Positions 27,490 to 36,829 of a stretch of DNA of 64,000 nt are shown here, one piece after another. Below the pieces are notes generated by a model. That model searched no databases and had not been told where the DNA came from. It worked only from the letters and a program-made list of their open reading frames with translations. Made by a program: the position numbers and the translations under genes. The first letter of the stretch is position 1; every line of letters starts with the position of its first letter. This DNA is from DATJPR01 sp963752915 (GTDB taxonomy: Bacteria > Bacteroidota > Ignavibacteria > UBA10030 > UBA6906): assembly GCA_963752915.1 (NCBI GenBank), contig CAVVZZ010000011.1:372001-436000 (forward strand), given 5' to 3'.

Positions 27490-27871
27490 AGATGTGATGT
27501 CCTGCATTCAACCTGGGATGGTGGTGCGGGAGAAGCTTTAGGGGCAAAGGTCTAGCAGAATTGATACGGCTTTATCGTTTTCATAAAACGGACAGGGGTG
27601 AGTGCCTGATGTTGGGCTGACTTAACCCCGTTCCGCGCTATTGTCCAGGGGTAACCCTTCAGGAATGGCCACAATCGCGGTTCCTGAAGGGAATAAGAAT
27701 CCTCTCATTTCTCGCGAAAACTCCCTTCTTGGTCTAGTAGTTGCATTATATTTGATTCTGTCACGTCAGCTTCAGTCACCCCGGGTTTCTGTTCATCAGA
27801 CACTTGTCATCCAGGCACGCCGTCGCGGCATGTCTTCCGGTCCCTTGAAATCTCTTCCATCGGAGGTACCA

Positions 27872-29314
27872 ATGAGTGAAATCGCAATAGGCGAACCAGT
27901 TGCGGCAGCGCAGCAGAAATACATCTTCCTGAAAGAAAAAATCGGCTACGCCGTCGGCGATACCGCCTCGTGCCTCTACTGGCAGACGTTCTCGATGTTC
28001 CTGATGATCTTTTACACGGACACCTTCGGACTTCTGCCGTCCGTGGTTGGAACGATGTTTCTGATCACCCGGATCTGGGACGCCGCGATCGACCCGGTGA
28101 TGGGTGCGATCGCAGACAGGACTGAGACAAAATACGGAAAGTTCCGCCCGTGGATCCTTTGGGGGATCATCCCGTTTCTCGTGTCAGGCATCATCCTCTT
28201 CATCACGCCGGACTTCAGCATGACCGGCAAAATCATTTACGCGTATGTCACGTACACGCTTGTCATGGTGGTCTATACGATGGTGAACGTCCCGTATGGT
28301 GCGCTGCTCGGAGTCATCACACCGAATTCGCAGGAGCGGACCACCCTTGCATCGTTCCGTTTCATTGGCGCGTTCACCGGCAACATCATCGTCCAGGGGG
28401 CGCTCCTCTGGCTTGTCAAATCGTTTGGCAAAGGCAATGACGCCCTGGGCTACCCGCTGGCCATCAGCGTCTTTGCGGTCATGGCCGGCGGTCTCTTCCT
28501 CTTCACGTTCCTCTCCACGAAGGAACGCGTCAAACCGCCGAAGGAAAAGAGCTCTCTTCGTCACGATGTGGGGGATCTCCTTCACAACCGTCCGTGGATC
28601 GTTCTCTCGAGCATGGGTCTTCTGACCCTGATCTATGTGTCTATCAAAAACGGTGCGATGCTCTATTACTTCAAATACTACATCGGCGATCAGGAGTCTG
28701 CCGCCCCATTCATGGTTGCGGGGACGCTCTTCTCCATTCTCGGTGCGCTCACGGCGCCGCTCTGGCAGAAGCTCATCGGCGGCAAGCGGGCGACTTTCAT
28801 CATTCTCACCATTGTCAACGCCCTGTTGATCGGTCTCTTCTATTTCGTGACGCCGAGTGACTATGCCTGGAATATCTCGGCGCATTGGGCCTTTCTCAAT
28901 TTCGATCTGAAGGTTCCTGTGTTCATGTACGCAATGCAAATGCTCGGTTCCATTCCCGGCGCTGCACTCTTCCCATTGATCTGGTCGATGTACGCCGACA
29001 CTGCTGATTATGGCGAATGGAAATTTGGTCGTCGTGCCACCGGCCTCATCTTCTCTGCGGGGACGTTTTCGCAGAAGATGGGATGGGCCGTGGGTGGTGC
29101 AGTCGCAGCGTTCGCGCTCGCGATGATCGGGTTCGTCGCCAATGTGGCACAGACAGAAAGCGCGCTTGCCGGAATCCGTCAGATGATGAGCACGATTCCC
29201 GCGGTCATTGCTCTGGGTGTTGCCGTCTTCGCGCTGTTGTATAATCTCGACGCGAAGAAGGAGAAGCAGATCGCGCAGGAACTCGCCGTACGGAAGGGAG
29301 CACCGGCCGCCTAA
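27872..29314 (+). CDS. GPH-family (MelB-like) sugar:cation symporter
   Basis: This 480-residue MFS-type protein has about 12 hydrophobic helices. It begins IGYAVGDTASCLYWQTFSMF and contains TRIWDAAIDPVMGAIADRT followed by KYGKFRPW, the classic glycoside-pentoside-hexuronide symporter signature. It should import a glycoside with H+ or Na+ across the inner membrane. GGAGG at 27862-27866 fixes the start at 27872. The 77-residue longer frame runs over the upstream hairpin and is rejected. It is the first gene of a tight four-gene unit. Confidence 0.92.
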   Translation: MSEIAIGEPVAAAQQKYIFLKEKIGYAVGDTASCLYWQTFSMFLMIFYTDTFGLLPSVVGTMFLITRIWDAAIDPVMGAIADRTETKYGKFRPWILWGIIPFLVSGIILFITPDFSMTGKIIYAYVTYTLVMVVYTMVNVPYGALLGVITPNSQERTTLASFRFIGAFTGNIIVQGALLWLVKSFGKGNDALGYPLAISVFAVMAGGLFLFTFLSTKERVKPPKEKSSLRHDVGDLLHNRPWIVLSSMGLLTLIYVSIKNGAMLYYFKYYIGDQESAAPFMVAGTLFSILGALTAPLWQKLIGGKRATFIILTIVNALLIGLFYFVTPSDYAWNISAHWAFLNFDLKVPVFMYAMQMLGSIPGAALFPLIWSMYADTADYGEWKFGRRATGLIFSAGTFSQKMGWAVGGAVAAFALAMIGFVANVAQTESALAGIRQMMSTIPAVIALGVAVFALLYNLDAKKEKQIAQELAVRKGAPAA

Positions 29315-29372
29315 CAGGCGTGCTGAGGGCCGACAGGATTAGGAGACCATCGTTCTAAATTGCGGAGCAGTC

Positions 29373-30365
29373 ATGAGCACAACGATCATCGGCAGCAATC
29401 TGCCAAACATACCCTGGGAAGACAAACCGAAGGGATGCACCGACGTCATGTGGAGATTCAGCGGCAACCCGATCATCGGCTGGAACCCGATACCGAAAGC
29501 TGCACGGATTTTCAACAGCGCTGTGCTCCCGTACAACGGAGGGTTCGTCGGTGCCTTCCGCGCGGACCAGAAAAACGGTCGCGCGACGCTCTTCTTCGGG
29601 AAAAGCAAGGATGCAATCCATTGGGACATCGGGCCGGACCCGATTGCATGGGTTGACGAACAGGGCCGCCGCGCACCCACGAGCTACGCTTATGATCCAC
29701 GGTTCGTCAGCATCGATGATACGTACTACATCGTCTGGTGCGACGACATGCACGGAGCATCGATCGGCTTGGGAAAAACGAAGGACTTCAAGACGTTTGT
29801 TCGAATGTCCAATCCGCTCATGCCGTACAACAGGAACGGCGTCCTCTTCCCGCGGAAAGTGAACGGCAAGTATCTGCTGCTCAGCAGACCGAGCGACAGC
29901 GGTCATACGCCCTTCGGGAACATCTATCTCAGTGAAAGCCCGGATCTGATTTACTGGGGCAGGCACCGCTTTGTCATGGGGAGCGGCGGGCAAGGGTGGT
30001 GGCAGGGAACAAAAGTCGGCGCGGGCCCGATTCCCATCGAGACGAACGAGGGCTGGTTGCTGTTTTACCACGGTGTATCGTATACCTGCAATGGATTCGT
30101 TTACAGTTTTGGCGCGGTTCTTCTGGACTCGAATGACCCCGCCAAAGTGCTGTACCGCACGAGGGACTACGTCCTGACGCCGGAAAAGTCATATGAAACT
30201 ACCGGCTTTGTTCCGAACGTGGCCTTCCCATGCGCGAACCTGTATGACGCTGCAACCGGAAGGATCGCCGTCTTTTACGGCGCGGCCGACACGTATACCG
30301 CAATCGCCTTTGCCCAGGTAGATGAATTGCTTGCCTACATCAAGAACAACTCTGAAGTCTTCTGA
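29373..30365 (+). CDS. GH130 beta-mannoside phosphorylase/hydrolase
   Basis: This 330-residue five-bladed propeller enzyme has no signal peptide, so it acts in the cytoplasm. GH130 hallmarks: R63 region (GAFRAD), SYAYDPRFVSIDD with D108 as the likely general acid, and GAGPIPIETNEGWLLFYHGV, whose Lys and His neighbours contact phosphate in the phosphorylases. Presence of the GAGPIP and FYHG stretches favours a phosphorylase on beta-mannosyl oligosaccharides. The exact linkage cannot be told. It lies 58 bases after the symporter gene, which probably delivers its substrate. Confidence 0.88.
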   Translation: MSTTIIGSNLPNIPWEDKPKGCTDVMWRFSGNPIIGWNPIPKAARIFNSAVLPYNGGFVGAFRADQKNGRATLFFGKSKDAIHWDIGPDPIAWVDEQGRRAPTSYAYDPRFVSIDDTYYIVWCDDMHGASIGLGKTKDFKTFVRMSNPLMPYNRNGVLFPRKVNGKYLLLSRPSDSGHTPFGNIYLSESPDLIYWGRHRFVMGSGGQGWWQGTKVGAGPIPIETNEGWLLFYHGVSYTCNGFVYSFGAVLLDSNDPAKVLYRTRDYVLTPEKSYETTGFVPNVAFPCANLYDAATGRIAVFYGAADTYTAIAFAQVDELLAYIKNNSEVF

Positions 30366-30442
30366 GTCTTGAGCCTGTCCGGCGGCCGGCATTGATTCCC
30401 CGTGCGGCCGCCCAGGACAGGCCGTCTGCATGGAGGAGTGCT

Positions 30443-31384
30443 ATGGACGTATTCCTGACCGGGGGGACGGGCTTCATCGGTTCATACATCGCAGTCGAGC
30501 TTGTTCGGCGAAAGCACCGCGTAACCATTCTCGCGAGGAACAAGCAGAAGGTCCCTGCGCTGAGTGCGATCAACGGCATCACGATTGTTGAGGGTGATTT
30601 GGGGGAGAGACCTCTCCTTGAAAAACTCGTTGCTGGGAAAGATGCGTGCATTCACGTCGCGCTGAAGTACACAAAGAAGAAAGGGTGGGAGGTTCTTGAG
30701 GACGACATGTTGCCCACAGTGTACCTTTCGGACGCGGCAGCCAATGCAAAAGTGACGACCTTCATCTATACGTCCTCGACATCGGCCAACGATGTTTTGT
30801 ATGCCGTTCCGGACGAACTGCGCGACAAGACCATAACGTCGGTGACTGCGTTTACAAAACACCATCCTGCGACGTTCTACGGCGCCACAAAAGCTGCGAG
30901 CGAAGATTTCTTGATGGCCCAGTCGTACCAATCGGCGATGCGTATCAACATTATCCGGCCCGGATACACGTTCGGCAACCCCGTGGTCGAAGGGGCGAGC
31001 ACGCAAGGCGACACGAGGTTCCGCGACATCGTGGATGCGGCCGTCCACGGAAAGCCTGTGTCCGTTGTCAAGAACGATGGCACGCAGTTTATCTGGGCGG
31101 GAGATCTTGCGCGACTGTACGCGGATGTCCTCGAAAGCGATGTGAACAGGAAAATGTATTTTGGGCTCTCAAAGATTTTCGTTTCGTGGGAAGCCATCGC
31201 GCACGAAGCAGTAAGAAAATGCGGATCGAAAAGCGAGATCCTTGTCCTCGACAAGGGGCTGAGCGACACAGGGGTTGTGTGGGACGTGTCCGGAATGAAA
31301 CAGGATTTCGGGCTGGAGTTTGACCCCCGACGGAGAATTGGTGAACATCTCGAGTACTATATCAAACTTGCAGGGCGCGCATGA
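30443..31384 (+). CDS. NAD(P)-dependent epimerase/dehydratase (extended SDR)
   Basis: This 313-residue cytoplasmic enzyme has Rossmann motif TGGTGFIGSY (residues 6-15), a YTSSTSAND stretch (109-117), and the catalytic YGATK (Y146, K150). The C-terminal part has the substrate-domain pattern RPGYTFGNP. It is likely to oxidise, reduce or epimerise a sugar or sugar nucleotide. The neighbours suggest processing of the sugar imported by the symporter. GGAGG precedes the start. The 17 extra upstream residues of the longer frame are rejected. Confidence 0.88.
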   Translation: MDVFLTGGTGFIGSYIAVELVRRKHRVTILARNKQKVPALSAINGITIVEGDLGERPLLEKLVAGKDACIHVALKYTKKKGWEVLEDDMLPTVYLSDAAANAKVTTFIYTSSTSANDVLYAVPDELRDKTITSVTAFTKHHPATFYGATKAASEDFLMAQSYQSAMRINIIRPGYTFGNPVVEGASTQGDTRFRDIVDAAVHGKPVSVVKNDGTQFIWAGDLARLYADVLESDVNRKMYFGLSKIFVSWEAIAHEAVRKCGSKSEILVLDKGLSDTGVVWDVSGMKQDFGLEFDPRRRIGEHLEYYIKLAGRA

Positions 31385-31442
31385 TGATGCCGGGCGCAGC
31401 AGTTGCGGGCACAGCAATCGGATCAACCGTAAGGAGGCTACA

Positions 31443-32942
31443 ATGAGCGACATGCGCTGGAAACATATTCTCTCCGCGACCATTGGTTCACTCATTTTTA
31501 TAGGATCGGCCATGTCTCAGAATTCGGGTGTCGGACTGTTCGACAATCATGGGGATATCGGGAAGGTGCTGAAAAAGGGGACTGCGATCTATGACGCCGC
31601 AAAGCGGGAGTATCGGATCGGCGGGTCGGGAGTGAACATGTGGTTCGGGGCCGACGAATTTCAGTTCGTCTGGAAACAGTGGAGTGGCGATGTATCCCTC
31701 GCCGCGGACATTCACTGGGTGGATACCGGGGGGAACGCGCACCGGAAAGCGTGCCTGATCATCCGTCAGAGTCTCGATCCTGACGCACCGTATGCGGATG
31801 CAGCGTTGCACGGGGATGGACTGACATCGCTGCAGTACCGGGATGTCCGCGGGGGACCGACACGGGAGATCCAGTGCAATCTCAATGCCCCTCAACGTCT
31901 CTGCATCGTCAGGGAAGGGGATGAAGTGTTCATGATGGTCGCCGGGCCGGGGGAGAAACTGCACGCCGCCGGCGGATCCTTCAAGCTGCCATTCCACGAC
32001 CCGTGCTTTGTCGGTCTCGGGGTGTGTGCCCACGACAGCAGCGCATTCGAGGAAGCGGTGTTTTCGAACGTAACGCTGAATACGCCCGCGCCCGCGACCG
32101 GGGAACGGGTCCTCCAATCGACCCTCGAGACGATCGCTATCGAATCGACCGACCGCCGGGCAATCTATACCACGCGCGATCATATTGAAGCGCCGAATTG
32201 GTCTCGGGATGGACAGTATTTTCTCTTCAACGGCAACGGCGGAGTATTCCGCCTCCCGGTCACGGGAGGAATGCCGACCCAGCTCGATCTGGGATTCGCC
32301 ACACGCTGCAACAATGACCACGGTCTCTCACCCGACGGGAAAATGCTCGCGATCAGCGATCAATCCGTTGGAGAGAAGTCGCTGATTTATGTTCTCCCGT
32401 CGGCAGGCGGAACGCCTGTCCGTATTACAGCAACAGCTCCGTCCTACTGGCACGGATGGTCTCCCGATGGTTCAACCCTCGCTTTCTGCGGCGAACGCAA
32501 CGGTGAATTCGACATTTACACGATACCTGCGACAGGTGGAGAAGAGAAACGGTTGACGTCGGCACCGGGGCTCGACGATGGGCCGGATTACTCGCCAGAC
32601 GGGAAGTATCTCTATTTCAATTCCGAACGGACCAGAACGATGCAGATCTGGAGAATGAAGACGGATGGGTCGGATCAACAGCAGATCACGAAGGACGAGT
32701 TCAACAACTGGTTTCCGCATCCGTCACCGGACGGCAAATGGATTGTCTTTCTATCGTACGCAAATGATGTCAAGGGCCATCCGGAAAACAAGGACGTGAT
32801 GCTCCGTCTGATGCCCGCGAACGGCGGCGAGATCCGCGTACTGGCGAAGCTCTTCGGGGGACAGGGGACAATCAATGTGCCCTCCTGGTCGCCGAATAGC
32901 GCTATGGTTGCGTTTGTGAGTTATCGGCTGGCAACGCCGTAG
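31443..32942 (+). CDS. Exported TolB-like (PD40) propeller protein with N-terminal DUF1349-like domain
   Basis: This 499-residue protein has a signal peptide (about 1-25, ending GSAMSQ). An N-terminal sandwich (about 30-215) resembles regulation-of-enolase/DUF1349-type concanavalin folds (KACLIIRQSLDPDAPYAD). A TolB/WD40-like propeller follows with repeats such as LSPDGKMLAISDQ, WSPDGSTLAFCGE, YSPDGKYLYFNSE and PSPDGKWIVFLSY. No catalytic residues are evident. AAGGAGG at 31431-31437 decides the start. It is the last gene of the symporter-GH130-SDR unit and may bind the same glycan in the periplasm. Confidence 0.85.
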   Translation: MSDMRWKHILSATIGSLIFIGSAMSQNSGVGLFDNHGDIGKVLKKGTAIYDAAKREYRIGGSGVNMWFGADEFQFVWKQWSGDVSLAADIHWVDTGGNAHRKACLIIRQSLDPDAPYADAALHGDGLTSLQYRDVRGGPTREIQCNLNAPQRLCIVREGDEVFMMVAGPGEKLHAAGGSFKLPFHDPCFVGLGVCAHDSSAFEEAVFSNVTLNTPAPATGERVLQSTLETIAIESTDRRAIYTTRDHIEAPNWSRDGQYFLFNGNGGVFRLPVTGGMPTQLDLGFATRCNNDHGLSPDGKMLAISDQSVGEKSLIYVLPSAGGTPVRITATAPSYWHGWSPDGSTLAFCGERNGEFDIYTIPATGGEEKRLTSAPGLDDGPDYSPDGKYLYFNSERTRTMQIWRMKTDGSDQQQITKDEFNNWFPHPSPDGKWIVFLSYANDVKGHPENKDVMLRLMPANGGEIRVLAKLFGGQGTINVPSWSPNSAMVAFVSYRLATP

Positions 32943-33025
32943 ACGGGAAGGGGAGAAGGGGGGAACGGGAGACTTGGAGAAGGGGGAAATGGAGAAGGGG
33001 AGACTTGGAGAAGGGGAGACCAGGC
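32943..33025 (+). repeat. Low-complexity GGAGAAGGGG repeat
   Basis: A purine-rich tandem array alternates GGAGAAGGGG and GGAGACTTGGAG units over about 80 bases between the convergent TolB-like and CBM9 genes. On the minus strand it is a pyrimidine tract directly after the CBM9 stop. Confidence 0.7.
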
Positions 33026-33034
33026 GTGATACCG

Positions 33035-33686
33035 TCAACGAACGAGAAGCATCTTCCGAACCGCGGAGAATGACCCTGCAGTCAAGGAATAAAGGTACAC
33101 TCCATTTGCCAGGTTCGCTCCGTCGAACCGCACTTCGTTACGTGCCTGCTGTTTGCTTCTCGTTAACTGTCCCGTCCACCTGCACTCCGCTTCTGAATGC
33201 CGCCAGATTCCACCCCCAATTGCCGGAGCCTCCTGCCGAATACGGTTTGTTCAACGTGAGATCCGCGACGACGTTCAAGGGATTCGCTTCGATCTCACAG
33301 TAGTTCAGTCCGTCTCCGTCCGGATCGCAGAACACTTCCACCACGTCGTTTTTGTACAGATTGCCGTCTCGCTGGGTGCACGTCGTCCACACGTCCGTGG
33401 CTTCGCAGATGAATGCAACATACAAACACGTGTCATCCCACAGCATCTTGGCCTGGGTACGGAAATGCGATGAGCGCCCATACAGAAGAAAAGGCTCGGT
33501 CAAAGGGGCGTTGGCCCAGCCCGGCTCGGTTACCCGGCCGTCGATCTGCATTGGGGAGGACGTTCTGTTGACCGTGTACTGTCGAACGGACTGTGGCGAA
33601 GAACACTGAGCGAACAGCGTCACCAGACAGGCCAGAGTCAACAGGGAGCCGGGCTTTGCGAATGAGTGCATGTGAAGATACTTCAT
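33035..33686 (-). pseudogene. CBM9-like lipoprotein joined to a T9SS tail (deleted and frameshifted)
   Basis: The N-terminus is a lipoprotein signal with lipobox LFAQC. A CBM9-type sandwich follows (IDGRVTEPGWANAPLTEPF, DTCLYVAFICEA, NDVVEVFCDPDGDGLNYCEI, LNKPYSAGGSG). At GVQVDGTVN the sequence switches without warning into the middle of a T9SS sorting domain (VNEKQTAGT). It then hits a stop, and the rest of that domain continues one base out of frame (NEVRFDGANLANGVYLYSLT, ending KMLLVR). The protein core between the two is missing, and the total length is 3n+1. The start overlaps the upstream stop as ATGA. Confidence 0.7.
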
Positions 33687-35642
33687 TTGACGAGCGTCAT
33701 TTTGCGTGTGGCGCTGGATGATCCCGCGGTCAACCGATAGAAGTACACTCCGCTTGACAGTCTGGCACCGTTGAAGGTGAATGAATATTTCCCAGCCGGA
33801 TAGCGACCATCAGCCAGTGTCGCCACCGTTCGTCCCTGCAGGTCGTAGACGGTCAACGTAACGGCACTGTTAACTGTCCACTGTCCACTGATCACTGTGC
33901 TCGGGTTGAACGGGTTCGGGTAATTCTGATTCAAGGCAAATTCCGCCGGTGTCGTACGTTGAGGTACGGACGTTACCGAATTGGACGGGGAGACCAATTC
34001 GATCCCTAAACCCGTGCCGAGATTTCTGGAGTACTTCTTGTCGACGACGTTGTTCCAATGCTCATGGACCCCGAGACTGGGCAGTCTGACTGAGTCGCCG
34101 TTCGGGTGATAAAAGGTTCCGGAAGGAGGATTGTTGGCGAGAGCGCCTTCATGCAGGTAATTGTCTACGGCACCGTAGGTATAGGTGTACGCAGAATTGA
34201 CGGCTTGTTCACTTCTGATGAAATCGAGTCCAACAGATTCAATGGCAATGTTGTCCAGTGACACAAACAGACTCGATGTCCATCGCCCGTTAAACGGCGG
34301 GATATTCCACTTGCTCGCCGTTGACACGGCGTTCCCTTCGCCTTCGACCGCGTACAGAGCATCGACCATGAACAGGAGGGTCTTGGCGCCAAGGTCCTTC
34401 TGTCCCATGAGGTCAACCAGAGTATTGTACGAACCCATCGGTCGACCTGTGAACGTCCATTCCGCGCTGCCCGGGATGACGATATCATGCACTGCGGTGT
34501 AGCAATGAAGACCGACGGCATGCGGAGCGCCCTGGGCAGGAAGGCCGTCGTTGCCATCGGCACTGAGCGTTCCGAAGTGGTTCTTCGCGCAGAGCGTCAG
34601 GCCCATGTAACGGTGCGCCTTAAAATTTGCGAGGTTGATCAGGTACGACGCCTGGGTGACGACGGTCGGGAGATATCCCGGATGGCCGCCATTAATTTCC
34701 ATGGTCAAGTGCTCAGACCAGTGTACGATTGTCGTATCACGAACATATTTTTCGCGACCGTTCTTTGCCTCCCATCCGACAAAATGCACCCTCGGGAACG
34801 CCGCGTGACACTTCGTATAGATGGCGTCAGGGACAAATCGATCAGTGTCGTAGATCGAGATATTGCTGTCGGGAACACCGGCGATGTTCACGAGCTCCCG
34901 GAGGAGAGACAAGGCCATCTGCGGTGAGACGAACGAGGCGTTGCTTGATCCCGCAGAGTAGCTATTGCTGTTTTGAACAAGATTGATCTTGATTGCGATC
35001 TTTTCCCCTGGCTGGTAGCCCACATTCCCTTTCGCGTGCTTCAGATTGAAGAACTTGAAGAGCGTGTCCCACGCGGCTGTTTCAGAGGTCTTGCCGGTCA
35101 GGCGAGAGGAGGGACTTGGTCAGCATCGAATCAACCGGGCCCTGATGGGTGTTGTTATCGTTCCACCAATACGTCCCGGCCGCCCCACTCCAGGTCGCCG
35201 CGGTCGAATCCCAGGCCCACACCACCCGACCCGGGAAAATCCCCCGGGCCACTCCGATTGGAGTATTCGGCGCGTCGGTCGGCACGAAGAGAGAATCCGT
35301 CGCAAGTATCTCTGCATACGATTTGCTGTCCGTTCGAACGATGGTGAACGTGCCCACGATGACCCCCAGCAGAACAAATGCCACGGAGAGAAGGCCCCGG
35401 TTGTTCTGGATCATTCGAATGCCCCTCTTCACCGAGAAGAGCGCGAGCGCCATGCCGACGATATAGGCGATGAATCCGCTGGCAATCGGTGCCGCGACAT
35501 TCATGCACGGGTACCCGGCGCGGCTCGGCTTCGGTATGACTCGCACAAGCATCCAGACCAGGCATGCGAATCCCATGAGAGGAAACAGCAGGCGTCGAAG
35601 AATTCCGCTCACTCGTCCCTTAGGTGCGCTCTTGGAAGTCAT
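33683..35642 (-). pseudogene. DUF362 protein with N-terminal membrane helices and T9SS tail, one-base frameshift
   Basis: From MTSKSAPKG at 35642 the frame encodes three or four TM helices (about residues 15-100, e.g. LLSVAFVLLGVIVGTFTIV) and the first part of a DUF362 domain (GIFPGRVVWAWDS). It breaks at KSLLS near 35097-35101. Skipping one base continues into LTGKTSETAAWDTLFKFFNL, then EKIAIKINLVQNSNS, ANFKAHRYMGLTLCAKNHFG, and a T9SS type A domain (LNQNYPNPFNPSTVI, ending KMTLVK). The restored length is about 652 residues. DUF362 proteins are function-unknown and are often iron-sulfur associated; no ferredoxin Cys cluster is seen here. Confidence 0.75.
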
Positions 35643-36142
35643 TTGATAAGGGCAACTCGACGGTTCGTGGGGTTCCATTTGTCACGTTTTCCAGTGTTGT
35701 GAGGGTGACCCGAAATGCGTCGCTCGGAAGCGCAGGCGGGCAAAAAAATAGGTTCCTTTTGTCCGAAGGGGAAAAGGAACCTCTGAAAGAACACCCTGAA
35801 GTATAAAAAAGAAAAATGACGAATGCGAATCCTGCTCGGCATTCTTTTCTTGTAACCGATCTCCGGGTCGCGGTTCACGATCACCTCAGGGACGCGCCAT
35901 CTACCGGACCCGTCCGACGACGATCACGGGAGTCTGGGAACAGCATGGCGTCAGGGGAATGGAGACGCAATCGCGGAGCGCACTGACTTGGTAGAACCAT
36001 GGAGCTGATGCAGCTGACCGATGGCCAGCGACTTCAGCTCCGCTTTCTTCTTTCTGCTCACTTCTTACTTCTTACTTCTCACTTGATGCGTCCTACTCAC
36101 TGCTGGGCCCTGACATTGTGCCGGTCCAGAGATGCATCGTTG
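35643..36142. other. Intergenic stretch with a minus-strand terminator and a T-rich repeat
   Basis: No gene is supported. It holds the hairpin at 35750-35782, a possible GGAGCTGA/TCAGCTCC long-loop stem at 36001-36041, and a CTTCTTACTTCTTACTTCTCACTT tract (36060-36083 approx., described by unit CTTCTTA). Confidence 0.45.
35750..35782 (-). terminator. Intrinsic terminator (minus strand)
   Basis: AGGTTCCTTTT and AAAAGGAACCT form a perfect 11-bp stem with an 11-base loop. On the minus strand it is followed by a run of seven T. It lies between the small secreted protein gene ending at 36143 and the DUF362 gene, so it ends the former or attenuates the latter. Confidence 0.7.
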
Positions 36143-36571
36143 TCACTGTGTCGCGTGCGTGAAAAGAAACTTCCTCATCAGTTGATCGGACGCGAGCTGG
36201 AAGGCGCGTTCATGATTACCAGGATCGAATGACGCTGCGGCGTCAAGACTTGATCCGTAGCGCAGGAACATGCTTGCCAGGTGCGCCTTGAAACTGATTT
36301 CGGAATCCGGGTCTGACGCGGAAAGGTCGTTGAGGTCGGCAATGAGCCGGGAGAAATCGCGACCAGGAAAATAGCTCTTATACTGGATTGTGTTGTAGAT
36401 CGTCCCCTCAACAACCCCCTTGATATCGCTCCGCAGTGACGTTTCAAGGATGTACACGAGTTTCTGGTGTTCGTACACCAGCGGGCTGAGCCTTCCTTGT
36501 CCAAGCGCTGATCCACTGAGGCCTAGCGCGAGACACACGGTTGCCAGGAAAATCCCACTTCTGCGTACCAT
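36143..36571 (-). CDS. Small secreted protein of unknown function
   Basis: This 142-residue protein has a signal peptide (about 1-25, RRSGIFLATVCLALGLSGSALG) and a mature part predicted helical (LVYEHQKLVYILETSLRSDI, DFSRLIADLNDLSASDP). AGGAGGGG precedes the start at 36571 and rules out the longer frame. No family is recognised. It stands between two possible regulatory hairpins and the two-component genes upstream on the same strand. Confidence 0.65.
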   Translation of the reverse strand: MVRRSGIFLATVCLALGLSGSALGQGRLSPLVYEHQKLVYILETSLRSDIKGVVEGTIYNTIQYKSYFPGRDFSRLIADLNDLSASDPDSEISFKAHLASMFLRYGSSLDAAASFDPGNHERAFQLASDQLMRKFLFTHATQ

Positions 36572-36829
36572 ATCCCCTCCTCTTGTTGATGTGAATGTTT
36601 TCCGTTGATCTCTCCGCATCGAAAACGATGCCAACAGTGGAAGGAACGCTTAACCTGTTGAAACACACTGCCATAGAGCGAGGAAGGATGAGAGCAGGTG
36701 TTCGCAGAGGGGTGCCACAAGATGACCGGCATGTGAGTGGGGATGCGCCGTAAGTGTTGCAGCGACAAGAGATTTGCGCACATTCAGGCGAAGTGGCAGT
36801 CTGCAGAATCGTGGCATCGCCCGGCGGAT

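Larger units (their letters stand above)
27413..27871. other. Divergent intergenic region with a perfect 11-bp hairpin
   Basis: Besides the minus-strand promoter, this region holds CCCTTCAGGAA (27655-27665) pairing perfectly with TTCCTGAAGGG (27681-27691) around a 15-base loop, in the leader of the plus-strand transporter gene. No T run follows on either strand, so it is not a classic terminator. TATATTTG at 27748-27755 fits the Bacteroidota -7 box (TAnnTTTG), but I find no convincing -33 element. Confidence 0.45.

Noticed and set aside
32943..33025. CRISPR or VNTR array
   Set aside because: The units are short, irregular and purine-only, without spacers.
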